Positions 44,811 through 54,631 of a stretch of DNA of 64,000 nucleotides are shown piece by piece. The notes beneath the pieces were generated by a model. The model made no database searches. It was not told the origin of the DNA and saw only the letters and a list, made by a program, of their open reading frames with translations. How positions within the stretch are numbered: position 1 is the stretch's first letter; each line of letters begins with the position of its first letter. This DNA comes from Desulfolithobacter dissulfuricans (GTDB taxonomy: Bacteria; Desulfobacterota; Desulfobulbia; Desulfobulbales; Desulfobulbaceae), in contig NZ_AP024233.1 in the NCBI RefSeq assembly GCF_025998535.1, positions 1,711,219-1,775,218 on the forward strand. The letters run 5' to 3'. Both the position numbers and the translations under genes were made by a program.

Positions 44811-46172
44811 TCAGTCGATTTCGTCTGTCTTCGACACGTTCGGCAGCCTGGCTAGGGACTTCTCGATCTGCTCCTTTGGATAGGAGTAATCATGGAGTTC
44901 ACCGGCAAAATAACTGTCATAGGCTGCCATATCGATGAGACCATGGCCTGAAAAGTTAAAAAGAATGGTCTTGGGCTCGTCGGGATCTTTCATGGCTTCG
45001 ATAATAGCACCGCGGATGGCGTGGGTGGTCTCGGGTGCAGGAATGATACCTTCAGTCTTGGCGAACAGGACCCCGGCCTCGAAGCATTCGAGCTGATGGA
45101 CGCTTTTTGGCTCGACGATATTATCCCGGATAAGGGCCGAGACGATGGGCGCCATACCATGGTAGCGCAGGCCACCGGCATGGATACCCGGGGGCATGAA
45201 ATCATGGCCCAGAGTGTACATGTAGAGAAGCGGGGTCATCATGGCCACGTCACCGGAATCATAGGCAAGCTTGCCAGCGGTCATGGACGGACAGGAGGCT
45301 GGCTCATAGCCCACGAAACGAATTTTCTTCCCTTCCAGGTAATCCGGGACAAAGGGGGCCAGCAGCCCGGCAAAGTTGGAGCCACCGCCACAGCAACCGA
45401 CGATCACGTCCGGATACTCGCCCGCAATTTCCATCTGTTTTTTGGCTTCCAGGCCAATAATGGACTGGTGCAGCACCACATGGTTCAATACAGACCCGAG
45501 TGCGTAATTGGTGTCGTCATGGATGGCTGCATCCTCCAGGGCCTCGGAAATGGCAATCCCCAGAGAGCCCGGCGTATCAGGATCCTTTTCAAGGATGGCC
45601 CGGCCGGTATTGGTATCCTGACTCGGACTGGCCACGATATCGGCGCCAAAGGTCTGCATGATGGATTTTCTGTACGGTTTCTGATCAAAAGAAACCCGCA
45701 CCATGTACACCTTGCACTCCAGACCGAACTTGGAGGTGGCCAGCGATAAGGCGGATCCCCACTGGCCGGCACCGGTCTCGGTGGCGAGCCGCTTTACCCC
45801 TTCACGCTTATTATAATAGGCCTGGGCCACGGCCGAGTTGGGCTTGTGGCTGCCCACCGGCGAGACCCCCTCGTTCTTGAAAAAGATCTTCGCCCTGGTG
45901 CCCAGGGCCTCTTCCAGCTTCCGGGCCCGGACCAGGGGGGAGGGACGCCAGATCTTGTAGACCTCCAGCACTTCCTCGGGGATATCGATCCACGGCTCGC
46001 TGCTCATCTCCTGCTCGAGCAGGGCCATGGGAAAGACGGCGGATAGTTTTTCCGGGCCCATGGGCTCCTTGGTCTCGGGGTCCAGGGGCGGCTGGAGGCC
46101 ACCGGGAATATCGGGCACCACGTTATACCAGCGGGTGGGCATCTCGTCTTCACGCAGAATGATTTTTTTCAT
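44811..46172 (-). CDS. trpB: Tryptophan synthase beta chain, TrpB2 type
   Basis: PLP enzyme that joins indole and serine to tryptophan. The 453-residue protein is longer than classical TrpB and has the TrpB2 N-terminus ([20 protein letters not shown]) and [17 protein letters not shown]. The PLP lysine is in [16 protein letters not shown], with [14 protein letters not shown] and the phosphate loop [12 protein letters not shown]. TrpB2 proteins often act without TrpA, for example scavenging indole; no trpA is seen here. The gene's last codons (VSKTDEID) contain one copy of the dispersed 16-base repeat. Confidence 0.92.
   Translation of the reverse strand: MKKIILREDEMPTRWYNVVPDIPGGLQPPLDPETKEPMGPEKLSAVFPMALLEQEMSSEPWIDIPEEVLEVYKIWRPSPLVRARKLEEALGTRAKIFFKNEGVSPVGSHKPNSAVAQAYYNKREGVKRLATETGAGQWGSALSLATSKFGLECKVYMVRVSFDQKPYRKSIMQTFGADIVASPSQDTNTGRAILEKDPDTPGSLGIAISEALEDAAIHDDTNYALGSVLNHVVLHQSIIGLEAKKQMEIAGEYPDVIVGCCGGGSNFAGLLAPFVPDYLEGKKIRFVGYEPASCPSMTAGKLAYDSGDVAMMTPLLYMYTLGHDFMPPGIHAGGLRYHGMAPIVSALIRDNIVEPKSVHQLECFEAGVLFAKTEGIIPAPETTHAIRGAIIEAMKDPDEPKTILFNFSGHGLIDMAAYDSYFAGELHDYSYPKEQIEKSLARLPNVSKTDEID
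44822..44837 (+). repeat. 16-base dispersed repeat CGTCTGTCTTCGACAC
   Basis: Exact copy, overlapping the 3' end of trpB2, where it encodes VSKTDE on the minus strand. Confidence 0.75.
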
Positions 46173-46351
46173 GATCGCTCCTTGTCAGGTTCACTGCCTC
46201 ATGGTCTGCCCCTGGCCACAGGGGCTTTTCCTTCTTTCCGTACATGTCCGGCAATCGAACCTCGAAACAGGCACATCCGCTGCGCCCGGCTCACGGTTTC
46301 ATGCTCGACGTACTTTTTTCCTGTACCACCATAAACGGTTCCCCGAAACCG

Positions 46352-48922
46352 TCAAGTCCTCTCCGTCATGGCCGTGGCCCCGACCTTGCGAATATCGGCG
46401 AGGAGCGCCTCCCTGGCGGAAAAACCAAGGACCTTCTCCAGGATTTCCCGCGGCCCGGCTCCGGCCCGGCCGTGGGGATTGAGCATCTCGAGCATGAGCA
46501 TGTCATCCTGCACCTCCAGGCCGAGGACCAGGGGCCGCAGATCGAAAGTTTTTTTCCTGCCCTTGCGCAGCCGCTCCACCGGAAAGGTATCCCGGGCCAG
46601 AAAGTCCTCCAGCCGCTTAGTTGTTTCGGGGGAGAGTGGCGAGGCCGGACGGACTTCGTAGGTGACCCGCAAGTCGGTCTGTTTTTTCTTTTTCGCCACC
46701 GGCTCCACCCGGTGCACGCGAATGAAATGGGGCAGCTCCCGGTTGAGCTGCTCTCGGACCGAGGCCAGGTCGGCGAGTGGCTCGCCGAGATCCATGTCGA
46801 AATATTCCACCAGGCTCTCCACACCCACCGGCAGGGCCGGACTGAAGGAGACCCGGGGTGACGGGTTGTATCCCTGGGAGAAGAGCACCGGCAACCGGGC
46901 CCGTTTCAGAACCCGGAAGACCAGCTGGAGGATCTCCAGATGGCCCAGGTAGCGGCTGTCACCGCCTCGCTCGTAATGGACCCGGTAGGTGAAAATCCGC
47001 TCGTCGCCACTGCTCTTCCGTTTGCGGCGGCTGCCCCGGCCCACCACCCGGGCCGCGTCCTCTTTCTCCCGGGGACCATCCGACCGTTCCTCTTCTTTTT
47101 TGCGGCCATGGACCACCGGATAAATGGTCTTGAAGTCGCACAGGCCGCATTTCTGGCAGCCGTGGTTACGGCAGTCCGGGGTATATTCCCGGGCCAGGGC
47201 CCGGTGCCACTCCTGCTCGAGAAATGATCGCTCGACGCCGGAGTCCAGGTGATCCCAGGGCAGAATTTCGTCCATCTCCCGCCTGAGCAGATACCATTCC
47301 AGATCGAGCCCGATCTCGGCCGCAGCGGCCCGCCACTCATCCAGGCTGTAATGCTCGGACCAGCCGTCCAGTCGGGTTCCCCGGCGCCAGGCGGTTTCGA
47401 TGAGCCTGGAGAGCCGGCGGTCACCACGGGAGAAAACCCCCTCCATCACCGACTGGTGCGGGTCATGCCATTTAAGTTTGAATCCCTTGCGGGGCAGGAG
47501 CCGCTTGAGCAGATTGATCTTTTCCCTTGATTCGTCCAGGCTGATCTGGTGGTGCCACTGGAACGGGGTGTGCGGCTTGGGCACAAAGGTGGCCACCGAG
47601 ACATTGATCTGGACCCGGCGGCTGGCCTTGCCCGCTTCCTGCCGAGCCCGTTTGGCCAGCTCGACAATGGCCTCCACGTCCTCCACGGTCTCTCCGGGCA
47701 ACCCGATCATGAAGTAGAACTTGATCAGGTTCCAGCCCAGACTGAAGGCGTCGCGGCAGGTGGCCAGGAGATCCTTTTCAGTGATCCCCTTGTTGATTAC
47801 CTCCCGCAGCCGGTCAGTACCCGCTTCGGGAGCGACGGTGAACCCGGTCTTGCGGACCCGGCGTATCTGGTCCATGATCTCCGGTGTCAGGGTACCCACC
47901 CGCATGGAGGGCATGGACACCGAAACATAGCTGTTGGCAAACCGGTCCATGAGCCGCGTCATGAGCTGGGGCAGACAGGAGTAATCGCCGGTGGACAGGG
48001 ACAAAAGGGCCAGCTCGTCAAAACCCGAGGCCTCGATACCCTGCTCGGCAATGGCCAGGACCTCGTCCATGGTCCGCTCCCGCGCCGGACGGTAGATGAT
48101 GCCGGCCTGACAGAAACGACAGCCCCGGGTACAGCCGCGGGCGATCTCCACCCCGAGCCGGTCATGGATGGGCTTGACCAGCGGGACCAGCGGTCGGCCC
48201 TGCTCCTCGGGCCCGGTCAACCGCGGCAGCACCCGCCGCCGTACCCGCTCATAACCGGAACGCAGCGGCTCGATACCACAAAGCGTTTGGCCCTGGTACC
48301 GGGGCTTGAAAAAAGAGGGGACATAGACTCCGGGAATCTCGGCCAGGGCTTCGAGCTGTTCCTGTCGTGGGGCGGAGCGTTCCCGGGCCTGGCGCAGGGC
48401 GGTACCGATTTCCAGGATGATCTCTTCGCCATCGCCAAGGACAATGGCATCGAAGAACTCGGCCACCGGTTCGGGATTCATGGAACAGGAGCCGCCACCA
48501 AGCACTAGGGGATACCGTTCGTCCCGGTCCGCGCTACGCAGGGGAAGACCAGCCAGGTCCAGGATGGTCAGGATGTTGGTGTAGCACAGTTCATAAGGCA
48601 GCGTGATGCCAAGGACGTCGAATTCGCTCAGCGGCCGGCGGCATTCGACGGAAAAAAGGTCCACCCCATGGGTCCGGAGCTGCTCTTCCATGTCCACGTC
48701 CGGAGCATAACAGCGGTCGGCCAGGAATCCCTGGTGGTGGTTGATGACGTGGTAGAGAATCTGCAGGCCCTGATGGGACATGCCGATTTCATACAGGTCG
48801 GGAAAAACCAGGCAGAAACGAAAATCCGCCCCATCCCAGCTTGGGCGGACAGCGTTGTGTTCTCCGCCGATATAGCGCCCCGGCTTACGTACCAGGGAGA
48901 GGATATGATGAAGTTGTTGCAT
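46352..48922 (-). CDS. B12-binding-type radical SAM protein fused to a DUF2344 domain
   Basis: An 856-residue protein. An N-terminal cobalamin-binding-like Rossmann region (FRFCLVFPDLYEIGMSHQGL, LGITLPYELCYTN, LVLGGGSCSMNPEPVAEFFD) precedes the radical SAM core with the cluster motif ARGCTRGCRFCQAG (CxxxCxxC) and SLSTGDYSCLP. A cysteine motif CRNHGCQKCGLCDF comes next, then a C-terminal TIGR03936/DUF2344 domain (YRVHYERGGDSRYLGHLEIL, LFSQGYNPSPRVSFSPALPV). The two halves are separate genes in some bacteria. The reaction is not established; RNA modification has been suspected for relatives. Confidence 0.88.
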   Translation of the reverse strand: MQQLHHILSLVRKPGRYIGGEHNAVRPSWDGADFRFCLVFPDLYEIGMSHQGLQILYHVINHHQGFLADRCYAPDVDMEEQLRTHGVDLFSVECRRPLSEFDVLGITLPYELCYTNILTILDLAGLPLRSADRDERYPLVLGGGSCSMNPEPVAEFFDAIVLGDGEEIILEIGTALRQARERSAPRQEQLEALAEIPGVYVPSFFKPRYQGQTLCGIEPLRSGYERVRRRVLPRLTGPEEQGRPLVPLVKPIHDRLGVEIARGCTRGCRFCQAGIIYRPARERTMDEVLAIAEQGIEASGFDELALLSLSTGDYSCLPQLMTRLMDRFANSYVSVSMPSMRVGTLTPEIMDQIRRVRKTGFTVAPEAGTDRLREVINKGITEKDLLATCRDAFSLGWNLIKFYFMIGLPGETVEDVEAIVELAKRARQEAGKASRRVQINVSVATFVPKPHTPFQWHHQISLDESREKINLLKRLLPRKGFKLKWHDPHQSVMEGVFSRGDRRLSRLIETAWRRGTRLDGWSEHYSLDEWRAAAAEIGLDLEWYLLRREMDEILPWDHLDSGVERSFLEQEWHRALAREYTPDCRNHGCQKCGLCDFKTIYPVVHGRKKEEERSDGPREKEDAARVVGRGSRRKRKSSGDERIFTYRVHYERGGDSRYLGHLEILQLVFRVLKRARLPVLFSQGYNPSPRVSFSPALPVGVESLVEYFDMDLGEPLADLASVREQLNRELPHFIRVHRVEPVAKKKKQTDLRVTYEVRPASPLSPETTKRLEDFLARDTFPVERLRKGRKKTFDLRPLVLGLEVQDDMLMLEMLNPHGRAGAGPREILEKVLGFSAREALLADIRKVGATAMTERT

Positions 48923-49165
48923 GAATCGTCCATAATCCGCCGGGCAGGATTCCTGCCTGGCGGTCGTTGTATGAATGAGGGGTGCCGGACCCAGCCAGCC
49001 GATGCAGGTCCCAAGACCCGTTGTCTTCCGCCCCTGCCCTCTCCGGGCCAGGGGCTCTTTTACCGAAAATGAGTTGACATTGCAATGGTTGACGATGTAA
49101 TCCTGATACTATAGCGAAGTCATGGAGTTACCACTCATCCTCCCCACCGGTGCCAATTCATCGCA
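48923..49165. other. Divergent intergenic region
   Basis: Separates the radical SAM gene (minus) from the AMIN-domain gene (plus). TTGAC hexamers occur near 49074 and 49088 and CTATAG near 49110, but their spacing to one another is poor, so the promoter is only suggested. Confidence 0.35.
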
Positions 49166-50158
49166 ATGTACATGAAAAATTATCCCTGCACGGTCATCAC
49201 CCTGCTTGTGGCAGTGCTGCTGCCCGCCGTGCTGTTTGCGGCCACCGATTCGGCGGTGCTTGAAGATATCCGGTTTGAAAAATCCGCTGCCGATGCGGAA
49301 CAGGTCATCTTCAGTCTGGACAGGAGCACGATACCCAGGGTTTTTGCCATCAAAGGGAAAAAACCGCGGGTGGTTTTCGATTTTCCCGCCACCCGGCCCG
49401 CTACGTCGCTGGCCCACCAGATCCAGACCAGTGGCCGCTACATAGAACGCATCCGGATCGGGATCCACAACAAGCCGCAGCTGAAAACCAGGGTTGTCCT
49501 GGACCTGCGCCCGGGCCAGCACCTTGATTTCGACCAGCAGTTCCTGCCGGAAAAACACCAGCTTATCCTCCAGGTATTCACCGAAGAGAGCACTACCACA
49601 GCGGTGGACCATACCCCGCCTGCTGACCAAACAACACAAAAAACGACCACCCGTCCCCCGGACCTGGTCCCGAAACCAGAATCCGCGGCTGCAGCCATAC
49701 CACGCGACCCGGCCCGGAAGGTGAAAGAGACAAAGACAAAGGAAGGAACAAAAATATTCCACCCGCCAAATGCTGCGGTCATGCCCACCCTGACCGGGGT
49801 GGAATTTGATACTTCCCGCAGCCGGGGCGAGATGATCCTTTTTAAACTCAACGGATTCTACCCCCCCAGGGTTTTTGGTATTGCCGAAGGGCTGCCACGG
49901 GTGGTATGCGACTTCAAGGATACCCGCCTGGACAAGTCCGTACAGCGGTTGATCAAGGCAAACGGGCGTTATGTGAAGAGTATCAGGACCGGTCGACACG
50001 AGGACAGAATCCGGGTGGTGCTCGACCTGAAGCAGGGAAACAACTACGATCTCCAGCAGGTCTTTTTCAAGGAAGACAACCTCTTTGTCCTCATCGTCAA
50101 CACCCTGGACAACGCCCCTTCCACCGCCGAGATAGAAAAGCCGCTCCAGCGCCGCTGA
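49166..50158 (+). CDS. Secreted protein with two AMIN domains
   Basis: A 330-residue exported protein: signal peptide (NYPCTVITLLVAVLLPAVL, cut near FAA), a first AMIN domain (IRFEKSAADAEQVIFSLDRS to RVVLDLRPGQHLDFDQQF), a Pro/Thr-rich linker, and a second AMIN domain (TGVEFDTSRSRGEMILFKLN to RVVLDLKQGNNYDLQQVFF). AMIN domains usually target cell-wall amidases or secretins to peptidoglycan; no catalytic domain is attached here, so it may be an adaptor. It converges with the lipoprotein gene across a long hairpin. Confidence 0.85.
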   Translation: MYMKNYPCTVITLLVAVLLPAVLFAATDSAVLEDIRFEKSAADAEQVIFSLDRSTIPRVFAIKGKKPRVVFDFPATRPATSLAHQIQTSGRYIERIRIGIHNKPQLKTRVVLDLRPGQHLDFDQQFLPEKHQLILQVFTEESTTTAVDHTPPADQTTQKTTTRPPDLVPKPESAAAAIPRDPARKVKETKTKEGTKIFHPPNAAVMPTLTGVEFDTSRSRGEMILFKLNGFYPPRVFGIAEGLPRVVCDFKDTRLDKSVQRLIKANGRYVKSIRTGRHEDRIRVVLDLKQGNNYDLQQVFFKEDNLFVLIVNTLDNAPSTAEIEKPLQRR

Positions 50159-50178
50159 GCCGTTTCTACCTGGTGTAT

Positions 50179-50309
50179 GTCCATAAATGAGAATTTTCGT
50201 TCGAGTTCAAGGAGCATAGAAAAATAAAAAGCGCAGCATATTAAGCATATGTGAGCGTTTTTATTTTTCGTAGCGACGCAGAAATCGGGCGAAAAGGCCA
50301 TTTATGGAC
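50179..50309. repeat. 131-bp palindromic element between convergent genes
   Basis: Outer perfect arms GTCCATAAATG (50179-50189) and CATTTATGGAC (50299-50309). Inner arms GAAAAATAAAAAGCGC (50219-50234) and GCGTTTTTATTTTTC (50255-50269), with CATAT/ATATG near the centre. It could work as a two-way terminator or be a MITE. Confidence 0.8.
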
Positions 50310-50314
50310 AGGCA

Positions 50315-51121
50315 CTACCTGACCCTGGTAAGGGTGACATGGGATGGCAGCCTGAGCTGGAACCGCTCCGGCGACACCGGCTCGGTGGAGTAGATCCGCT
50401 CAAACTCGAGCACGATCTTGCCGGAAACCCTTTCTCCTTCTATCTCCAGGGTCCGTGGCCAGGGGCAGGGAAAGTCGCCGAGCGTCCCCTCGTATGTTAC
50501 TTCAAGCTCCAGTTCGTCGCCTGCCAGGATCCGGTGGCACGCCATCATGCCGGAGTCGCTCAGCAGCACCTGGTGGCGGAGGTTGTCCGCACAGCGCAGG
50601 GTGTACCAGTAGCCCCTGCCCTCCCGATCCCGGGCGATTTTCTGCACCTTGCACCGACCCGCCTCCAACCGCCCGGCCAGAAGAAAAAAGAGCTCCTGGT
50701 CTGCCAGAACCTCCGGCACATATTTCTTCCAGAAACCGGCCTCCACCGGTCCGGTGTACGCCTCTCCTGTCCGGTTATCGACCAGAGTGAAACTGGTGCC
50801 ATCACCGGTGATAAGCACCACCGGCCGGTCGAGAGGATCGACCAGGGCCAGTCGGAGAAAGGAAGGTACCTGCAGGAGCAGGGTTGCCCGGACCGTTCCC
50901 TCCTGCCCCCAGGCCTTCCAGCCGACCCGCAGATCAGCGTCCACGGCCAGACTACAGGAACGATCGATGAAACGGTGCCATATTTCCTCGGCCACCGGTC
51001 TTTCCACCCGGTCGAGCGCCACCGTTACCGGCCCCCTGGTCCCGCATCCACCCAGGACAAGAAGCAGCGGAACCAACAGCGCCAGGTAAAACAGTATGGG
51101 ACCGCGAGACCATCTCATCAT
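50315..51121 (-). CDS. LolB/DUF4292-like outer-membrane lipoprotein
   Basis: A 268-residue lipoprotein: signal peptide RGPILFYLALLVPLLLVLGG with the lipobox LVLGGC. The mature part is predicted beta-rich (LRVGWKAWGQEGTVRATLLL, LRLALVDPLDRPVVLITGDG, FTLVDNRTGEAYTGPVEAGF), a pattern like LolB or DUF4292 proteins that carry lipoproteins at the outer membrane. The start MMRWSRGP at 51121 is chosen for the signal peptide; a frame to 51229 overlaps the TPR gene stop but adds a non-secretory extension. It ends the long housekeeping cluster. Confidence 0.65.
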   Translation of the reverse strand: MMRWSRGPILFYLALLVPLLLVLGGCGTRGPVTVALDRVERPVAEEIWHRFIDRSCSLAVDADLRVGWKAWGQEGTVRATLLLQVPSFLRLALVDPLDRPVVLITGDGTSFTLVDNRTGEAYTGPVEAGFWKKYVPEVLADQELFFLLAGRLEAGRCKVQKIARDREGRGYWYTLRCADNLRHQVLLSDSGMMACHRILAGDELELEVTYEGTLGDFPCPWPRTLEIEGERVSGKIVLEFERIYSTEPVSPERFQLRLPSHVTLTRVR

Positions 51122-51225
51122 CTCACCACGGCCGTGATCCTCTTCCGGCAACCGTTCCGGGAACGTGCCGGAGGCCAGGCGCTCCCACCAGACACTCAAC
51201 CGGACGGCGCGATGCCATCGGGAGT

Positions 51226-52953
51226 TCATTCCCTGCCCTGCTCTTTGAGCATCTGCAGCTTTTTCCGGACCCGTTTGATATCTTGCCGGTCTTCAAAAAG
51301 ATCCAGGGACCGGCGGTAGACCTCCACCGCCTCCTGCACCATATCAAGCTCCAGATAGACATCGCCCAGATGATCCAGAATGGCCGGATCGTCCGGCGAT
51401 AGCTTCACAGCCTCTTCCAGGGCCTTGCGGGCCTCGTCCAGCCGACCAAGCCGGTAGTAGACCCAGCCGAGGCTGTCGAGGATATAGCCGTTTTCCGGTT
51501 CCAGCTGCACCGCCTTTTCGATATACTCAAGGGCCTTGTCCAGATGGACCTTCTGATCGGCCCAGGTGTATCCCACGTAGTTGAGAGCACCGGCATGGCG
51601 GGGCTGGACCCGGATCACCTGTTGCATCACCGAGAGCGCCTTGTCATGCTCACCGCTGTGCTCGAGGAAGAGACCATACTCATAGAGCAGGTTCTCGTCA
51701 TCGGGAAAGGCCTCCAGGGCCCGACTGAAGACGTCCCGCCCCTTATCTTCCCGGTTCTGCATCTGGTAGAGAGCGGCCAGGAGGACAAACATCTCGCTGC
51801 TGCGGCCAGTCTCTTCCTGGACAGCCTCCTCGAGAATTTCGATGGCCTGTTCCACCTGCTTCAGGGCCCGGTAGATGCGGACCTGGAGAAAGACCGCATC
51901 CTCATATTCCGGGGCCTGCCGGTCGATGTGTCTGAGCTGGGTCAGGGCCTCCTGGTATTTCTTTTCCTGAAAATAGATCAGGGCGAGGAGAAAACGGCCT
52001 TCGGACAGATCGTTTTTTTCCAGTACCTGCTGGAGGATGGTGGCAGCCCGGTCAAATTTTTTCTGCCGGGCAAAGAGCCGGGCAATGGTAAGATCCACCC
52101 GGGTGGGATTGGAGGATACGGTCTTGAGCCGATTCAGCTCCCGGAGAGCCTCCTGTTCACGGTTCTGAAGAAGGTAGGTGTGGACCAGGGCTATACGAAC
52201 CCGTTCGTTTTCCGGATCATCGCCAAGGATCTTCCGGTAGAGTTCCACGGCCTCGTCGTAGCGCTTCTGCCTCAGGAAGACCTCGCTCATCTCCAGGGCC
52301 AGATCCACGGACCAGTTCAGCTCCAGGGCCTTTCTGTACTCCCTGATGGCCTGGTCAAACTTCTTTTCCTGGACATTGATCCGGGCGAGCAGAATCCGGG
52401 CCGGGTAGGATCCGGGATCAATCTGCAGGACCTCGTCCAGGATGGCCCGGGTTTTCTCCATCTTTTCCTGACCGAAAAAGAGACGGGCCAGCAGGAGCAG
52501 GGAATCGGTTTCCCGGGGATCCTGGGCGTGGATGGTGCGATACTGCTCGACCGCCTCATCCAGGCGACCAAGGCGTATCAGGACTCTGGCCAACAGCATC
52601 CTGCTGTCGGTATCGCGGGGATGGCGGCTGAGGAAATCCTCCAGTCGGGAAACCGCCTCCTGGTTGCGTCCCATGCGGAGGAGGAGAATGGGGATTTTGC
52701 GTTCGATGTACACGGCCTCGGGGTCGCAGATAAGGCCCTTTTCATAGGCCTCCAGGGCCTCGGCAAACTTCAGATCCAACTCGGCATGGCGCCCCCAGAG
52801 AAAATAGAAGTAACTGCAGCCGAAATCAGGCTCCTCGACCATGTCCGCCAGCTCCATGCCACCGGTCCGACGGCCCGTCTGCCCGCAGCCGCCCAGTAGC
52901 CCGGCGGCCAGAACACAGCAGCACAGTATGGCCCACAGTCTCATTGCCCGCAT
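51226..52953 (-). CDS. TPR-repeat lipoprotein
   Basis: A 575-residue lipoprotein (lipobox GLLGGCGQ after LWAILCCCVLAA) built from about 14 tetratricopeptide repeats, for example ALEAYEKGLICDPEAVYIER, AVELYRKILGDDPENERVRI and ALEYIEKAVQLEPENGYILD. TPR solenoids bind other proteins; at the outer membrane this one may help assemble envelope complexes. The start overlaps the tmk stop by 13 bases, and a lipoprotein gene follows, so the pair may act together. Confidence 0.85.
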   Translation of the reverse strand: MRAMRLWAILCCCVLAAGLLGGCGQTGRRTGGMELADMVEEPDFGCSYFYFLWGRHAELDLKFAEALEAYEKGLICDPEAVYIERKIPILLLRMGRNQEAVSRLEDFLSRHPRDTDSRMLLARVLIRLGRLDEAVEQYRTIHAQDPRETDSLLLLARLFFGQEKMEKTRAILDEVLQIDPGSYPARILLARINVQEKKFDQAIREYRKALELNWSVDLALEMSEVFLRQKRYDEAVELYRKILGDDPENERVRIALVHTYLLQNREQEALRELNRLKTVSSNPTRVDLTIARLFARQKKFDRAATILQQVLEKNDLSEGRFLLALIYFQEKKYQEALTQLRHIDRQAPEYEDAVFLQVRIYRALKQVEQAIEILEEAVQEETGRSSEMFVLLAALYQMQNREDKGRDVFSRALEAFPDDENLLYEYGLFLEHSGEHDKALSVMQQVIRVQPRHAGALNYVGYTWADQKVHLDKALEYIEKAVQLEPENGYILDSLGWVYYRLGRLDEARKALEEAVKLSPDDPAILDHLGDVYLELDMVQEAVEVYRRSLDLFEDRQDIKRVRKKLQMLKEQGRE

Positions 52954-53561
52954 GGATAGTTTCTCTCCCGGAGAAGGGTGTCTACGTGTTTTCGTATCCG
53001 TTCCTGGACCAGGCTGACAGAACCCTCGGCAGGGACCCGACAGATGCAGGGATGGTTGAACGAATCAAAGATTGCAGCCACCTGGCGCAACTGGTCCACC
53101 TGTTCGAAATCATTTGGTTTCTCACCGCGAATCTCGGCGATGCGACGGATACTTGTCCCGGGATCCATGCTCAGCAGGATCACCAGGTCCGGTTGGGGCG
53201 CGAAACGGTTGCAGGCAAAGATGTGGTCCACATCCATACCCGCTGCTCCCTGGTAGGCGGCTGTGGAAAAATAGTAGCGATCGGTGAGGACGATCTTGCC
53301 ACTGGCCAGGGCCGGTTCGATCACCTCGCGTACATGGTCCCGTCGATCGTTTATGAACATCTCCAGCTCCTCCTCGGGAGTGCAGGAGGAGCGGTCCTTG
53401 TACAGTTCCCGGATCCGCCGGCCCCAGGGGCCGTCGGTAGGTTCGCGGGTCACCACCACCTCGCACCCCTTTTGTCGCAGGTAGTCGGCAAGGAGCTTGA
53501 TCTGGGTCGACTTGCCGGTGCCGTCGATGCCCTCGAGAGCTATGAGGAGGCCCTGTTTCAT
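52941..53561 (-). CDS. tmk: Thymidylate kinase
   Basis: Phosphorylates dTMP to dTDP. The 206-residue protein has the P-loop IALEGIDGTGKSTQIKLL, the DRX-type motif VLTDRYYFSTAAYQGAAG and the LID region IRRIAEIRGEKPNDFEQVD. The start overlaps the pdxA stop by four bases, and it is followed immediately by the TPR lipoprotein gene. Length and motifs are ordinary. Confidence 0.96.
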   Translation of the reverse strand: MKQGLLIALEGIDGTGKSTQIKLLADYLRQKGCEVVVTREPTDGPWGRRIRELYKDRSSCTPEEELEMFINDRRDHVREVIEPALASGKIVLTDRYYFSTAAYQGAAGMDVDHIFACNRFAPQPDLVILLSMDPGTSIRRIAEIRGEKPNDFEQVDQLRQVAAIFDSFNHPCICRVPAEGSVSLVQERIRKHVDTLLRERNYPCGQ

Positions 53562-54631
53562 GATGGTTCCATCGGGTTGGTTTCGTGCTCTGCCCGGTTG
53601 CGGACAATCTCTGCCGCCATCTTCCAGGCCGCCTCCAGACTTGAGGGATCGGCCACACCCCGGCCGGCGATGTCATAGGCCGTACCGTGGTCCACCGAGG
53701 TCCGGACAATAGGAAGCCCCAGGGTCACGTTAACACCATCATGGAAATGGAGCAACTTGAAGGGAATAAGACCCTGGTCATGGTACATGGCCACCACCGC
53801 GTCCCACGCCCCCCGGGCCCCCCGGTAGAACACGGTGTCCGGCGGCCAGGGGCCGGAAATCAGGCTCGGGCCGGTCCGGTTCAGCGCCTCGATCACCGGA
53901 CCAAGCACTGTTTCCTCCTCCCGGCCGAACATACCATCTTCCCCGGCATGGGGATTGAGACCGGCCACCGCGATCCGGGGCCGGCGGACGCCAAAATCTC
54001 GTTCCAGGGCAGCAGCGGTCAGCCTGATACAGCGCTCAACCCGCTCCCGGGTGATCAGTTCGGCCACCCTGGCCAGCGGCTCGTGGATGGTCACCAGAAC
54101 GACCTTGAGCCGTGATCCGGCCATCATCATCAAAAACCGGTCCGCGCCGGTGAGATCGGCAAGCATCTCGGTGTGGCCGGGGTAGGGATAGCCGCCCAGT
54201 TGCAGCGCGCTCTTGGAAATGGGACAGGTGACCAGGCCGGAGAATTCACCCTCCTGGATCGCCCGCACAGTCTCCTGGATATACAGCCCCATGGCACGGC
54301 CGGTCTCCCGGTTCGGATGCCCCCACTGCAGGGCTGTGGGATCAAGGGCGGAAAGGGGCCAGACCGGAACCGTGTCAGGTTCGATAGCTGCCCCGGGACG
54401 CCAGCGAACAATTTCCGGCTCCAGGCCAAGAAGCAGGGCCGTGGCTTCAAGGATGCCCGGATCACCGGCCACCACCGGAGGCGTACCGCAATCCCGCCCC
54501 AGGTGAGTGTAGAGCTTCAGGATAATCTCCGGCCCTATGCCCACCGGGCAGCCCATGGTAATGGCCAGAGGTCGTCTGTCTTCGACACACCGTCTGTCTT
54601 CGACACACTGCGGTTTTTTCGTTTCCATCAT
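53558..54631 (-). CDS. pdxA: 4-hydroxythreonine-4-phosphate dehydrogenase
   Basis: Acts in the DXP-dependent pyridoxal phosphate pathway. The 357-residue protein has GCPVGIGPEIILKLYTH (most relatives have GDPAGIGPE or GEPAGIGPE, so the Cys is unusual), the metal histidine in PGHTEMLADLTGADRF, and VAMYHDQGLIPFKLLHF with the remaining metal-binding histidine. Before the conserved start it has a duplicated hexapeptide CVEDRRCVEDRR encoded by two tandem copies of a 16-base repeat. Its ATG overlaps the yraN stop. Confidence 0.95.
   Translation of the reverse strand: MMETKKPQCVEDRRCVEDRRPLAITMGCPVGIGPEIILKLYTHLGRDCGTPPVVAGDPGILEATALLLGLEPEIVRWRPGAAIEPDTVPVWPLSALDPTALQWGHPNRETGRAMGLYIQETVRAIQEGEFSGLVTCPISKSALQLGGYPYPGHTEMLADLTGADRFLMMMAGSRLKVVLVTIHEPLARVAELITRERVERCIRLTAAALERDFGVRRPRIAVAGLNPHAGEDGMFGREEETVLGPVIEALNRTGPSLISGPWPPDTVFYRGARGAWDAVVAMYHDQGLIPFKLLHFHDGVNVTLGLPIVRTSVDHGTAYDIAGRGVADPSSLEAAWKMAAEIVRNRAEHETNPMEPS
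54573..54606 (+). repeat. Tandem pair of the 16-base dispersed repeat
   Basis: Two exact copies of CGTCTGTCTTCGACAC at 54573-54588 and 54591-54606, two bases apart, encoding CVEDRRCVEDRR at the pdxA N-terminus on the minus strand. Confidence 0.8.
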
